Origin: Tubiluchus corallicola
Lineage: Eukaryota; Priapulida; Priapulimorpha; Priapulimorphida; Tubiluchidae
Direction: 5' to 3'
NCBI GenBank assembly: GCA_030141605.1
Contig: JAQGDQ010000149.1
Coordinates: 1-64,000 of the forward strand
DNA: 64,000 nt
Shown piece by piece: positions 12,201 through 24,038 of the stretch; the stretch's first letter is position 1, and each line of letters opens with the position of its first letter. The notes beneath the pieces were generated by a model that searched no databases, was not told the origin of the DNA, and was given only the letters and a program-made list of their open reading frames with translations. The position numbers were made by a program, and so were the translations under genes.

Positions 12201-15200
12201 GTTTCAAAATGGCAGTGATTATGCAGGGTTTTTTGCTGTGAGATTTGACTCTGAGACTAACAGTTCCAAAAGCCGAGATTCGATAACAATTAGTTGGCTT
12301 ACATGGGTTTCAGCTCACATTTTTATTAACGTTAAAGCGTCTAATTTAGCTTTCACGCGATCTTAAGTGCATTTTAGCCCTAGGTAAGCGTTTAGTATTA
12401 TTCGTACGATAAGTGTTAAAATGCCCGAGGAGTGTCGAGACAGTTTTCAATGTGAAGTATACAAAAGTGGGACATGCTTCTCTGCGGATGAATACTGTAA
12501 AATGTTTGTTATATATAATGCATAGATGCGCGTTGCGATGCGCAATTAATGCTATTTTTGTAAGTTTAATACATCTTATACTAATATTTTTCTATAAATT
12601 ATCTATAGACATAATAGGTATACTAATTAAGATCATCAGTACCCCAACCTGATCACGTATTTATTATACGTTTTTTATACCTACATTATATATATTTAGT
12701 CATTATAACCAGTCATTATAACCAGCGTTGCGCGCTGTCTTCCCAGTTTCTTCACATAGCTTCACATTCGATTTTGTTAAAATAAAGGAGACTGTCAAGA
12801 TTTTTATCAAGGGCTATGCCATTTGCTTTCGTTTACAGCAATAAAAAGATCACGACTTTTGATAATATGGATCGACTTTCAACTTGGCCCTAAACTTAAA
12901 CTGAACATTTTTCCCACAAAAGTATTTTCGGGTTATCGTACGATTTTTTTCAAAACTAGTTACTGAAACCAATATTAACTGATGTTCGCGGATTTGCGAA
13001 AGACTTTCCCAGCCTGCGGTACTTCTGTTATATCTTTGTAATATTTTGCGGCATTTTTCAAAATTGATTACACATGTTGTATTGTGAAAAAAACATAATA
13101 TATACTTGGGCGAGCAATGTACGCAATTCAAGAGGCCTACAATACTATGCATATATTAATATCGCCTATAATGTTTTTAAATTATTATGTTTTTACAGAA
13201 AACAGGAAAACGACACACGCAAAAATAATCCTTCATAATGATGGTTACGATTTCTAGATGAATGCGAACAACACTGATCAAAAAGTTATCTACAGTACGT
13301 TGACATTTTGCTTTTTGGCAACCAAAACAGTGGAAAATTGCTTGTCACTGGGAACAATTTCTCCGATTATTAGACGGAACAGCAAAATTGCCTTTAGGTT
13401 TTTATGTCAGTTTCTGGTAAATTAAACTGACGTTGAACAAGGAATTGCATGATCTAATAGGTAAATGAACCTGCATGTATTCGAAGATTTTGGTTTGTTT
13501 GTTTGTTCGTTTATCCGCGTTTCACGTAAAGTTTTTTTACAATGTGTTTTATAAATTTTCCGTAAAAACTGCAAGCATCACGCTCTAATCCAGTGTTTTG
13601 TGTTTTACAAGCGGGGCAAACAAGACTTTAATTTATGCTTACGCCTGCGGTGAATTAATTAAACGCCCGGTATTAAGTTGACCGGTTTTTATTGTCATTA
13701 GTCTATTGTGCAGTGTAAGAGCGCCCATTAATTACTCTGAGACAGTTGATTCTACGCAATGCAGGGCGTACCCGGAAACGTCAGAAATTGGCCAAATTCA
13801 AAAGCAGAATACAGATATAATCCATTTTCTTATCTTTCAATAGCTTTAAACGGTTAAAAATAAAAATGTGGTAAAAGTTGGAAGAAAACTAATGATTTTG
13901 TAAAAATAGTTTACCTAATTTGTTAGCAATTAGTCATGTTAGTCATGTTTCGCTAAAACACAAGATTGATGTGTGCAGTACTGTACTATCTTCGTACTGT
14001 AAACGAACAGCTACTAAATCATTACTGTTGGATTTTTTCTATCCATTTTGGAGTTTGGAGAACATTTTAAAAATGGCCTAGTTTGCAATATGTTTATATT
14101 TGAGCAATAATGATTGTTGTGCCTCTCTAAAGTGGGTCACTTAGTCTCCATGAGTAAACTTTTCTTACGTGTAAATAAAAAGACTTGAGTAGGTTTGTAT
14201 CCATTCAAAACATATTTTGCTATATAGAGTTAATCACATATTGCTATACTAACGTTTTAACAGCGCACAGCAAATATTATTTTTAGTTTTCATAACCTGT
14301 AAAATGTGAAACGCATATTTTGACTGTTGAATGTTAAGCTTTCACATCTGCCAAAGAGGCTACACCAGAAACACAAGTAGCTCTTTTTCAAACTTATACC
14401 TCAAGAAGAGGTATAGCGAAACTGGTAAATTTCAAATGGTTATTTATGAACCAGTTTCCTTTATTTTCCGTGAAAAGATGCACACCTATGTAGAAAATTT
14501 GGCGTTGAACGCCTCGGTGAATGGGTGCAGTTGAATGGTATTTTACTGTGATAGCGACCTACAACGCGTCACAAAAAATCAGCTCAAATTCAAAAATGTA
14601 TATGAGATGCAAAATACATATGTATCACTGCCATAACTCTTTCCCAGCAAAAACAATTACAGTAATTGATTATAGTAATATTTTTTCTAGAGCTTTACGC
14701 ACTCATACGATTACGCAATGGAAAAGTAACCGCAGCACAAAATTTCAGTGATTGTTAGACAATATTACACAGTTTAGGAAAATTCCATGACGTAGTTATC
14801 AAACGTATGCCTGCGGCTAGTTCATTGCAGTTTTGTGAAGCGTTTGGTACATATAGAATCAAAGAGTAGATACCTGTAATGATACCTGCATCTCGACTGT
14901 AATAATGCCGCGACGGAAAAACGAAGGTATACATCTTGGCACAATAACATCAAAGGTACAGAGTTGACTTTTCGAAATCAAATTGTTACAAAGCGATAAA
15001 GTGGCTTGGGGCCTCATAACTCATTGACCGTGTCTTAGAGTTTGACACACATTAATGTAATGTGACTACAATGTAGAATGCAATGTATATGTAGTGTGAC
15101 ATATATTAAAATGTTACGCGATCAACCTAAACAGAACAACGTTTAGTTCAAATTATTTTTACAATGTACTAATTAATAATTATTTCACTGACCTCCAACG

Positions 15201-15873
15201 TAACGCTGATTTATTATTTCGGCATCCTTAATTAGGCCTAAATGGAGATTTCAGAGTTCAAGAACATCTTAAGCACTACATGTACGTATAGGGCCTACGT
15301 ATGCAGGACGACAGTTGTGTAGATAGAGTAGGATCTTTTGATCCATGTGAGAACTGTACCGAAAGCAAATTTAGGAAAATGAAGTATGCAGGCCCAATAA
15401 TTTGCATGTAGAATGTTGTGCGTTTAGTGAAAGATTCTGAGCGCAGCTTTTGCCAGAGTGTCTGTTTTTTAGTATCTTCAATATCGTTATGTTGATTCCC
15501 TTATTCTGTATCACTGTTTCAAAAAAAAAACTATAACGGCACACGTCTTTTATCCAATCCCCCAGGCAGAAAACACAAATCGGAAATGAAAGTGAAACAG
15601 CAAAAGTTTACGAGATGTTTGTTGACTGTCTTTAAAAATATCAGTAATTCTTATGCAAATACAACTAAAAATTACTTGTGCTGTTTTCTGTTTGGAGGCT
15701 AAATGAAAAACTAATAAAACACAGGAAAAAGGCCTAGTAACATAACGTTAACGACCGTTTGTTCTACGTCCACATTAGGCAACATCGCAAAATGATTTCA
15801 AACAAATGTCTTTTCTATTAAATTACTTAAAAATTTGATAACGTTGACATTAAGTTAATTTAGTAAGTCTTAC
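9281..15873. other. Long non-coding stretch, probably first intron of the 901-residue gene
   Basis: This is AT-rich sequence with only short open frames and no splice-bounded exon that would join in phase to the exon at 9070-9280. A 14-bp tandem duplication sits near 12703-12730. I otherwise see nothing in it. Confidence 0.35.
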
Positions 15874-15960
15874 CTGTCAATTTTGTGTAAACAGCGCTTC
15901 AGTGTTCGGTTATTTTGGCAGTTGTTTGTCGAATTCTATAAAAATATAGTATTATGACCA
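15874..15960 (-). other. Candidate non-coding first exon of the 901-residue gene
   Basis: On the minus strand, GACAG|GTAAGA is a strong splice donor at 15873. Joined to the acceptor at 9281, the frame of the downstream ATG meets an in-frame TGA upstream with no ATG between, so this would be an untranslated exon. Its upper end is a guess. The CpG-richer stretch just beyond fits a promoter. This rests only on the splice signal and context. Confidence 0.25.
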
Positions 15961-16149
15961 CTCGACAGCTGCACTAAAGGGGAAAAATCTTTTCCGGCAG
16001 TAAGCAATTATCAATAGTATCGATCGTAAAACAAAACAAAATTCGCTTCGAAGTTTATTTCATTATAGCAAGGAAAAGAACGAATGGTCATGAAACCCTG
16101 GCAGCTTGTAATTGAATGATGTTTCGCAGGTGTAATAATGACTCATGTT

Positions 16150-18130
16150 CTACCTGTGTGCACTAGCAAACCCGTCCCGGCTGACGAGCGGTCCACCCAT
16201 GCTAAAATCTATGCCCACGGGCTTTGAACATTAAATTTTCACTCTGTGCCTAGCGTTCGCTGTTAACCAGTAGCATACACTAAGAGTTTTGCAAGATGCA
16301 ATAATAAAGCCTCACTTACTGAGGACACAGCAAGATAATTTACTTGCCCGTAGGTGTACAAGGGTCCACCTTGACTTTGAATCCACGCATTAGGAACTAG
16401 TGAGTTCTGTACAACTCACTTCATTAGAAGAATAGCATTGACATAGCTGTACAGATTGCAGAAGAAAAATGCGTTTAAACCCAGTAAACTAAATCACAAG
16501 TTAACTCTTTCAGATGAGTCTCTTAACTGACGACGAACGTCACTAATTCCAATTTCTCCTTTGTGAAAATGTTTTCCAAGCGCTATGTTCCACTTATCTA
16601 CTCAGCGAAACTAAACGCTTCTTGGACTTCGGCATTATAACTTGTCACTTTTGATTCGCCGAAACCGGTTACAGCATCCCCGCGAATGTTGACAAAAATG
16701 CTGAGTTTTCCCGAAAAATGGAAGTTAGAACTAATGCTTTGTTACACGAAGAAAAATCCCTGAAGGGCCTAATTAAAAGAACCAGTAATTTCGTCAACGT
16801 ATTTCTACGCAGCAGGAAAGCGAGCCGGAATTAGCTGTTACTTGGGTGCATTAAAAAATTATTAGCCCGGTGAAATATTTAGTTGTGTCACAACCCTGGT
16901 TATGATGTTTTGAGTTCTGTTCCAATTTCGTAAAAGCTCAATAAGGGGTTTGGGCAGTTAAAATTAGACAGCTATTGACGTGGAATTAGCGATTTACTTT
17001 TAAAAAGCTTCATTTAAAGTCGCTTTTGTAAAAAGAAACAAACGGTTATCTGTTAGTTTATATTTTCAAATTAGGTGAACATTATATCGTGGTATTTATC
17101 TCGCCGTACGTATAATCATATCTCAATAATTATGATTTATTTCACGCAAAAAGTCTCAGAAAGGGCCTAGAAAACGGTCTAGGAGCCTGGTTTATCAAGG
17201 ATATCCTAATAAGACGAGCCATTGAACGATTATTTACAATTTTTTTGTCCAGATTATCATTAATAATGGTACAAACCCACATTTATCACGGTGCTTGTAC
17301 CACCATGAGCCATTGAAGGTTTATTGTAAAGAATACAAACAAGGAAAACGTGTTTTCCGGGCGTTGGGCGCGGGCCTATACTTTCTTGCCAGCTTTTTTT
17401 GTCAATCTCATCCAAAACGAGTTGTCATATTGAAATGAAGAAACTGTAGCAGCAAAACAGCGGTGGTAAATGCGACGGGGGTGTTTACAATAATAGCGCT
17501 TTCAGCACACAAAATGCTAGCACGCAAACATTGTATCGCTTGCCTTGCTTTTCGTTTGCTGTTTCTTGCAGTCCTGGGTCTCTGTTCTAACTGACAGTTC
17601 CTTTTCACTCTCATTCTTTAAAGTAGCTAACAAAAGTATTTATTATGTAGAGAGAGCGCTGGGTAAGGCCACAAAGTGACTTTTGTTAAGGTCGCCCAGT
17701 ATCTCGGTAAAATCTGTTTTGCCGCGGGTCATTAATGCTTTCTTCTGTTTCATAACTTGAAATATTTCTTTCTCTGTCCGGTTTTTGGATTATAAATAAC
17801 GCGTCTGATGCAAAGAATATGCTGCCAATAATAATAATTTTCTATCTGCATAGACATTCTAAACCGAGCCAACGTTCTGTACCCCTGAATCCAGAATTCC
17901 CGATGACGATAGAACGTAATCATTCTCACTGTAGTGATCTTCACTTAACAAAGAGCTGGCACAAATTTCGCTTCTTTCCGGGAATACGCGAAATTTGTAC
18001 CAGCTCATTCGTGCGCTGGTACATAAAATGCACATTCTCCAACTACTATCGCTAGACTACCGCACCTAATAGATCGCCCACATGACCGGTGCTTAAAGTG
18101 CGCCGGGTCTTGTCCGGGTCGCAGACCCAG
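16150..18130. promoter_or_regulatory. CpG-richer stretch, candidate promoter region
   Basis: Compared with its surroundings this stretch has clearly more CG dinucleotides and higher G+C (for example around 16170-16260, 17340-17380 and 18060-18130). It lacks long open frames. In an animal genome this often marks a promoter; here it would suit a minus-strand gene with its first exon near 15.9 kb. No core promoter element is certain. Confidence 0.25.
17953..18006. repeat. Hairpin-forming inverted repeat
   Basis: The left arm (17953-17971) begins GAGCTGGCACAAATTTCGC, and the right arm (17988-18006) is its complement with one mismatch. The loop is about 16 bp. It lies in the CpG-richer stretch. 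Its function is unknown. Confidence 0.6.
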
Positions 18131-21100
18131 AACCTAAAATTATAGACCCTGGACCTAAAGAAAAAATGTAATTTCTCGCTGAGTCGCGCGTTTAGATTTC
18201 TAAACCATTTAATAAGCTATAAGCCTATCCATAGCATAAAAACTTGTGAGGCGTAAAACCTTCTTCTGGCAGTATTACTAAAAACTTTGTCTGTTATTGA
18301 ACTGCACACTGTAAAGTCGAAAAACGAAATAAAGAGTTACTTAAAAACGCACCCCAACAGTTATGGCACTACGCATTATTTTCGTCTCTGTGCTGTCACA
18401 TCACAACAGTTCGAAGATAGGTGAGTGTTTTTTGCACGAAAAGGACGCAGGCACAACTCATCACTGGATTTTTCCGTTACTGACAGAATACATAATTATA
18501 CAAATTATCATAATGTAATTATGACTGAAAGTACTGTCAACTTACCATATTTACTCAAAACGGTTTCTTAATTACAAGTGTGTAAGCAATGAGTGAACTT
18601 GTGGTGAAAATGATTAGGGCGTATTTACCAATGACTAACCAGGTAGACTAGGGTGCCAAATAATGGCTTAATGTTAAAAAATTCTATTCTCCTCTATACT
18701 CAGAAAATGGGTATCCTTTCATATTCATATAAAGCGTGTATTTTATAACACATCACAGGCAGTTGCTGTCTGCAAGTTCTTATAAACGCCATTATAACGT
18801 TTATAACAAACAAATATGATTATTCTTATATAAAAGGTCCTGCACCACAAACAGTTATGTAGCTTCCTTAGATATAAACCCGTACAAATATATGTAATTA
18901 ACAAGAACAACAAGAGTATTTAAGTAGTAGTACTACTAATATACCACAATAATTGTTTATTTGCCTTCATATTTATATAAACAATCTCAAATTCACAATA
19001 CAAGTGTGCAGGATTGAACTGTCAGGTGAGAGCGTTATAATTTTTTGATACATTTTTCTGAAAATGATGAGAAAAGCAGATAGATTGTGAATTAAAAGAA
19101 GGAAATGTATGAGTTTTTAAACGAAAATGATTTTGTATTTGTGAATATGATGAAATATGTGATGTACTTGACAGCTAGTGATATTGTTGTATGACTCACA
19201 AGAAAGGGATTGGTCACAAAAGGGAATGATATTAATTATGTCATTGATTTAATGATTCAAAGGACCTAAATTCAAAGGACTAGTTCGACAGTGGTTAAAT
19301 CAACAGAGAAAGTATTGTTTTTGAATAAAGATCTAAGTTTTCTATCCTTAAAGTGAAAAATAATTGAAATACTGCTTACTGAAGTGCTCTATTTTCATTA
19401 ACTTTCCGAAATTTGATTGTCTTAAAATGACTAAAAACCAGGAAAATTAATTGGTTTCCAGGGCTCGGCCCCAGATCGCGCTGGAGGAGCTTACTGTACT
19501 CCACCAGACCCAATACCTGTTTTTATTGTGTTCGCTATGAGACCCATTACCTAAAACACATGCACTTTGAGCACTGCTGACTTAACATGCATTTTCTGCA
19601 TACACGTGAAAATGCACCATTATATCAAATCCTGTGTCAACACAGTTGCGTCGCATTTCGTGATACATTGTACAAAATAATTGATCCATAGAATAAGATG
19701 TTTATGGTTTTGACAACATTTTTAATAAGACTATGGAAGTTTTGCGCCTTTATAGACGCCAGGTAGTAATTTATCCAAAAAGGGGAATGTTAGGAATGAG
19801 TAAATTATGAATTGCTAACGTAAAGGAATGCCGGATCAATTTATTTTCGCAGTTTCTAGGTCTTCTGTGTTTGCTTTTCTACTTTTGTTTACCAAAAACG
19901 ACTTCTAGGAAAATAGCCAAAAAGCTGCTAACTACAAGAACTATAAGCTTGTATGCACTTTTTTCGCAATTCACGCATCTACATAGACATTTTCAGATAA
20001 AAATGCTATAATATACTTTTGAGTTATACTAACTAATTTGAGTAAATGCGACCAATTACCAACCTCCGTAAGTCATCGTGATAAAATAACGCTTTGTAGG
20101 TGTGAACAAGCGATCCATTGCTAATTTATAATGGAAGTAAATATTGACCATGCGAGGATCTGTTCATCCTGAGGAGAGAGGTCAAGGGAGGACACATATC
20201 AAACAAACATTAGTTTTTTACGGGCGGGTTCTATAATGTTTGCCTGTCTGTGAAATGTTTGAATTCTGCTGGCAGCTGTCTTGTACAAAGCTCATGGAAC
20301 GCTTTAGTTACCATTTCTAATAGGTGCGCCCTTCATTGACTGATAAACTTAAGATCCTGCTGTGTATTAAAAATTTATTAGTTTTTTTACTTGTTGTTAA
20401 GACTAAACATCGATGACCTAGCTACAAATTAGAAAATGTTACGCTTTTTAGATCTTTTGTTGACCAGAATGTACATACAAAGCATCTTTTCTTGTGGCCA
20501 ATGTAATATAACCTTTTTTTCATAACAGGAAACCAATTAACTGTACAAATATATCAGTAACATACAATTACTGAACAGTATTTATGCATATAGGTTAAAA
20601 TTTACGTTAAAGAAAACATAATGGAGAAAATGCATCGCACACATTGTCATTTCACATGAACTGGTTCATCATTTATGATTAAATTCTTTTCAACGATGCC
20701 TATAAGTTGCTTGTACTAACATGATAATGCATTATCAAATTCAGAAATACATTTTGTAAGACAATACAAGTCATTGAGTTACCTTTACAGTGCCAGAATA
20801 CATTCTTGGAATTATGTATGTCAAATTATTAATATCAATAAAATGACATAAAAGATCATCGTCTAGCTGCAAATTTATAACTTTACTTACATTTGTACTT
20901 TTTTTATTTTTGTTGTTCTTATTTGCTTTACATTTATATCCGATTGCTTGAGTGTGGCTATAAGTACATGTTAGCGCACAACGCAGAGCATGATATGAGT
21001 ATTGCAATTAATTTATAGTGAAATATAGAACCTATCTAACAGTCAATATTTATGATCCAGTCAATTTTGAAGATTACTGGTTAATGAAGGTATACCTACA

Positions 21101-21159
21101 TGTACTGAATAGTTAAAATTAATTTTAGTTAAAAGAAAGCAAATATGAAAATATCTGGG

Positions 21160-21235
21160 GCTGAGCTATATTTGAACCAGAAATTTTTAGATTACGTGCA
21201 ATGATGTATAGCCAGTATACCACAAAGCCTCTTCA
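21160..21235 (-). repeat. tRNA-like SINE remnant
   Basis: On the minus strand a box-A-like sequence (TGTGGTATACTGG, about 21214-21226) is followed at tRNA-like spacing by a box-B-like GGTTCAAATAT (21168-21178). This is the usual head of a tRNA-derived SINE. It is too degraded to be a tRNA gene. Confidence 0.4.
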
Positions 21236-22399
21236 GTTATTTGTAGGGTCTTAATTCAATTTTAACAGCTCACCAACCATTCTAACACTTGTATAAGTAA
21301 TTAAATAAAAGTTAAGTAACAGTTTAGTAAACATAAAAATTCATAAAATTAAATGAATAGCACACGTGAGTTTCTATTATATCTCAAAATAGGACAATGC
21401 ATTGCACATTTGTAACATCAGATCTCAAAAAAATATTTTTTCTTTTTTAATATATGATTCAAATTATAACTCCTAAACAGCATATGTATTCAAGTACACA
21501 ATACACAAATTGTCCTTGGTCAGTGAAAATTTTTAGAATCTAGCAAATTACAGTACCAAATTAGCTTTTTTATTAAAAGGAAAAGATGTAGCTATAATTA
21601 AAAAGGTAAGTGTGTTTTTTCAGCATTTTGAAAGTCAACAATAATGCTATATTGTGCTGGTAAATAAATTTGAATATTATAGTAAACGTAAATGGGCAGT
21701 TATAAACAAACAAAATACTCTAAGTAATCAAATAACAAACTTAACTAATCAAGCTAGCCATGTACATTAAAACCATTTAAAGTAACAAAAACAATTATTT
21801 ATTAGAAGTGGCAAAATACTAATCTAAAGATACCAGTTTAAAACAAGAAAAAATGTCACGATGATGTCATAAACATATTGGATTGTAGCTTAGCAGAGTG
21901 TTGTCTTTCACAATCAACCAGCAACAAAAAATTTAGTACTGATATTATCTTGAAATATTTTACATGGGTGATAAAACAAGTTTTAAGAAAATGTACAATT
22001 TAATCAACATAATATTTACTGTAGAAAGCCGTGAAAACACAAACCTTAGAAGCACTTTTAAAACAGCAATGCTAATTTTATAATATTCTTGATTTTTACA
22101 GCTTTATTACACAACAGTGCACAGGGTTTACAACAGCATTAGTTTTTAAAAGAAAACGAAAACTGTATTTTTATAAGTTAAAAGGCTAAAAGTTTTCTCA
22201 AGATAAAATATCACAGGTAATACAATCACACAAATCAAAAGAGATTATAGCGACACCTGTTGAAAGAAATTCAAATTTCCGTTTTAACTTGCATATAATT
22301 GGGGTTGATGAGGGGTGCACTGTGGCTAAAGCTGAGGTACTACTGTAAAAAAAGCCAAAATAAGCAAGCAGAAATTCGGGTGATATATATATATATATA

Positions 22400-22567
22400 A
22401 GAAAATGGTTTCGTTGCATAATAATGTTATCTTTAACACAGAATTACATTTGTCATATAGACAAAACATAAGAAACAGCGTGGCATTTTCTGGAATCCCA
22501 AAAATTATCACTGCATTCTGTGTTAAAGATAATATTATTATGTATTAAAACAATGAAACCATTTTCT
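22400..22567. mobile_element. Foldback / MITE-like hairpin element
   Basis: The left arm 22400-22445 (starting AGAAAATGGTTTCGTTGCAT) is complementary to the right arm 22515-22567, with a few bulges. The arms enclose about 70 bp. It sits directly beside a TA dinucleotide run. It looks like a small non-autonomous hairpin element; no target duplication is clear. Confidence 0.55.
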
Positions 22568-23270
22568 TATTACAAAATAAGCATTATCATGCAGTTTGTG
22601 AAATATAGTTTAATTGATGTTATGTTGTGCAAATACAATCTAAAAGTTTTAGTAAACTAGCAATAATGTTAAAGGTAACATTTTACAGACTTTTTTGCCC
22701 TTTTTGACCATTTTTCCCAAAAGACAAATAATGGAAAGAACATGAAAAACAAAATCATTTAGGCAGTTAGCTTACTATGTACAACATTTAAAATCCAAGT
22801 AAAATATAACTATATAATAAACATGTGATTATATGTATGATTTGTTCCAAAATATAATTTTACACAATACAACAATAATGCAGCAAGCTAACTTGCTAGG
22901 CTTATATATGTGCAAATGAACATTATGAGGTAATCACATTGAAACTAAGAATTTAAAAAATAAAAATATTTGCCAGTGCACATATCATTAGAAAACTTGC
23001 TGCCCACTGAATTTGCATAGAGTCTAGCCGATAAATAACAATGCACAGTCCTGCTGCACTTAGCACAGACATTAATGTAATGCTTTTTGCAGATTTATTT
23101 TAATCCTGATAGTACACTCTAATGACAATATCTTATTTCAGTCAGCTGTTTTGACACTTTCATCTGTATTTTGTCATATAACCATTTATTCTTGCAAAAA
23201 CACAATATATTAGACAGAACAGAATTTTATCAGACTGTTTTCGCATGTTATGAATTTTTGGTTTTGGTTC

Positions 23271-23520
23271 TCAATTTCCGAATCACAATTTCAATCACTA
23301 TTTAGCAGCACCTATTCCGAATTTTCAATGTTAAGCAGTTCCTATGCCTCTCAGCAGCTCAAGGGTCCAACTTACCAGCATAATGGTGGAACTGAGTGCA
23401 GCATAATACAATATTTATATGGCTCATTTTAATACCATTTGTTATAACATCTAATAATTTTTTTAACTTTTCAGACATTGATTTCCGATCACAATTTCAA
23501 TCACAGTGTAGCAGCACCTA
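23271..23520 (+). repeat. Imperfect direct repeat, two roughly 42-bp copies
   Basis: The stretch 23271-23314 recurs at about 23477-23520 in the same orientation. Both contain CACAATTTCAATCAC and TAGCAGCACCTA, with a small indel between them. The spacing is about 206 bp. The origin is unknown. Confidence 0.55.
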
Positions 23521-23912
23521 ACAGAATTAACTATCTGATTACCACAACTTTCGCAGTGGCCGAGTGTTTAATTTTGGGTTTCTTGGTGCACTAAAGAATT
23601 GTACAGGATAAGTTGAATATACTTCACCAAAGCATAAAGAGAATTTTGGGTTGCACTAGCTATTTTTATGGCGCCATTTCTTCTTACCAGAGTATAAGCT
23701 TTCTTCTTAACTAATTTTGAAGATTTCAGTGGAAAAAAACGTTATTTCCAGTTCCACAGTAACAAGACTGAATAAGAATCATAAAAATAAACAAACTAAT
23801 ATGAAAACACAGTGTATATATATATATATGCATCACAGTAATGCTAAAGAAAAAATTGCCCAACTGCTTCAATAAGCTAATGCCATTAAGCAGTAGATTA
23901 CAATTTACGACA

Positions 23913-23918
23913 TTTATT
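23913..23918 (-). terminator. Candidate polyadenylation signal of the ABCA gene (spliced end)
   Basis: AATAAA reads on the minus strand 74 bp past the stop codon at 23992, a plausible distance. A second AATAAA at 24351-24356 would serve a transcript that stops at 24373. Confidence 0.4.
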
Positions 23919-23991
23919 GCAAGCAAGTTGGGCGTTATCATACACTTTGACATAGGAATCTAGACTAGTCGTTCTGAAGTATTTGGTGGCT

Positions 23992-24038
23992 TCATAAATC
24001 TATGCTTTCAGGTATGCCACTTGTATATCGGTCTACGT
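23992..24038 (-). CDS. ABCA1-like: ABCA gene exon 49, candidate terminal coding exon
   Basis: The exon is 47 bp with a good acceptor (TTATGTTTCAG). It continues phase 1 from exon 48 and ends in a TGA, giving the tail [16 protein letters not shown] polyadenylation hexamer lies 74 bp downstream. The tail ends in I-D-L, which could fit a class II PDZ ligand; vertebrate ABCA1 also ends in a PDZ ligand. This is inference. Confidence 0.55.

Larger units (their letters stand above)
18131..23991. other. Intergenic stretch with scattered small repeats
   Basis: This is AT-rich sequence between the candidate promoter region and the 3' end of the transporter gene. It contains a GC-rich patch near 19460-19512 that may be the end of an old retroposon, a tRNA-like remnant (21160-21235), a foldback element (22400-22567), AT dinucleotide runs near 22382 and 23814, and a direct repeat (23271 and 23480). 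I see no gene. Confidence 0.4.

Noticed and set aside
12130-12366. 78-codon plus-strand open frame with a fairly normal composition
   Set aside because: There are no splice or promoter signals, it resembles no protein I know, and it is isolated in non-coding sequence.
19455-19515. GC-rich patch that might be the 3' end of a retroposon
   Set aside because: It is too short, with no tail, target duplication or second copy in the window.
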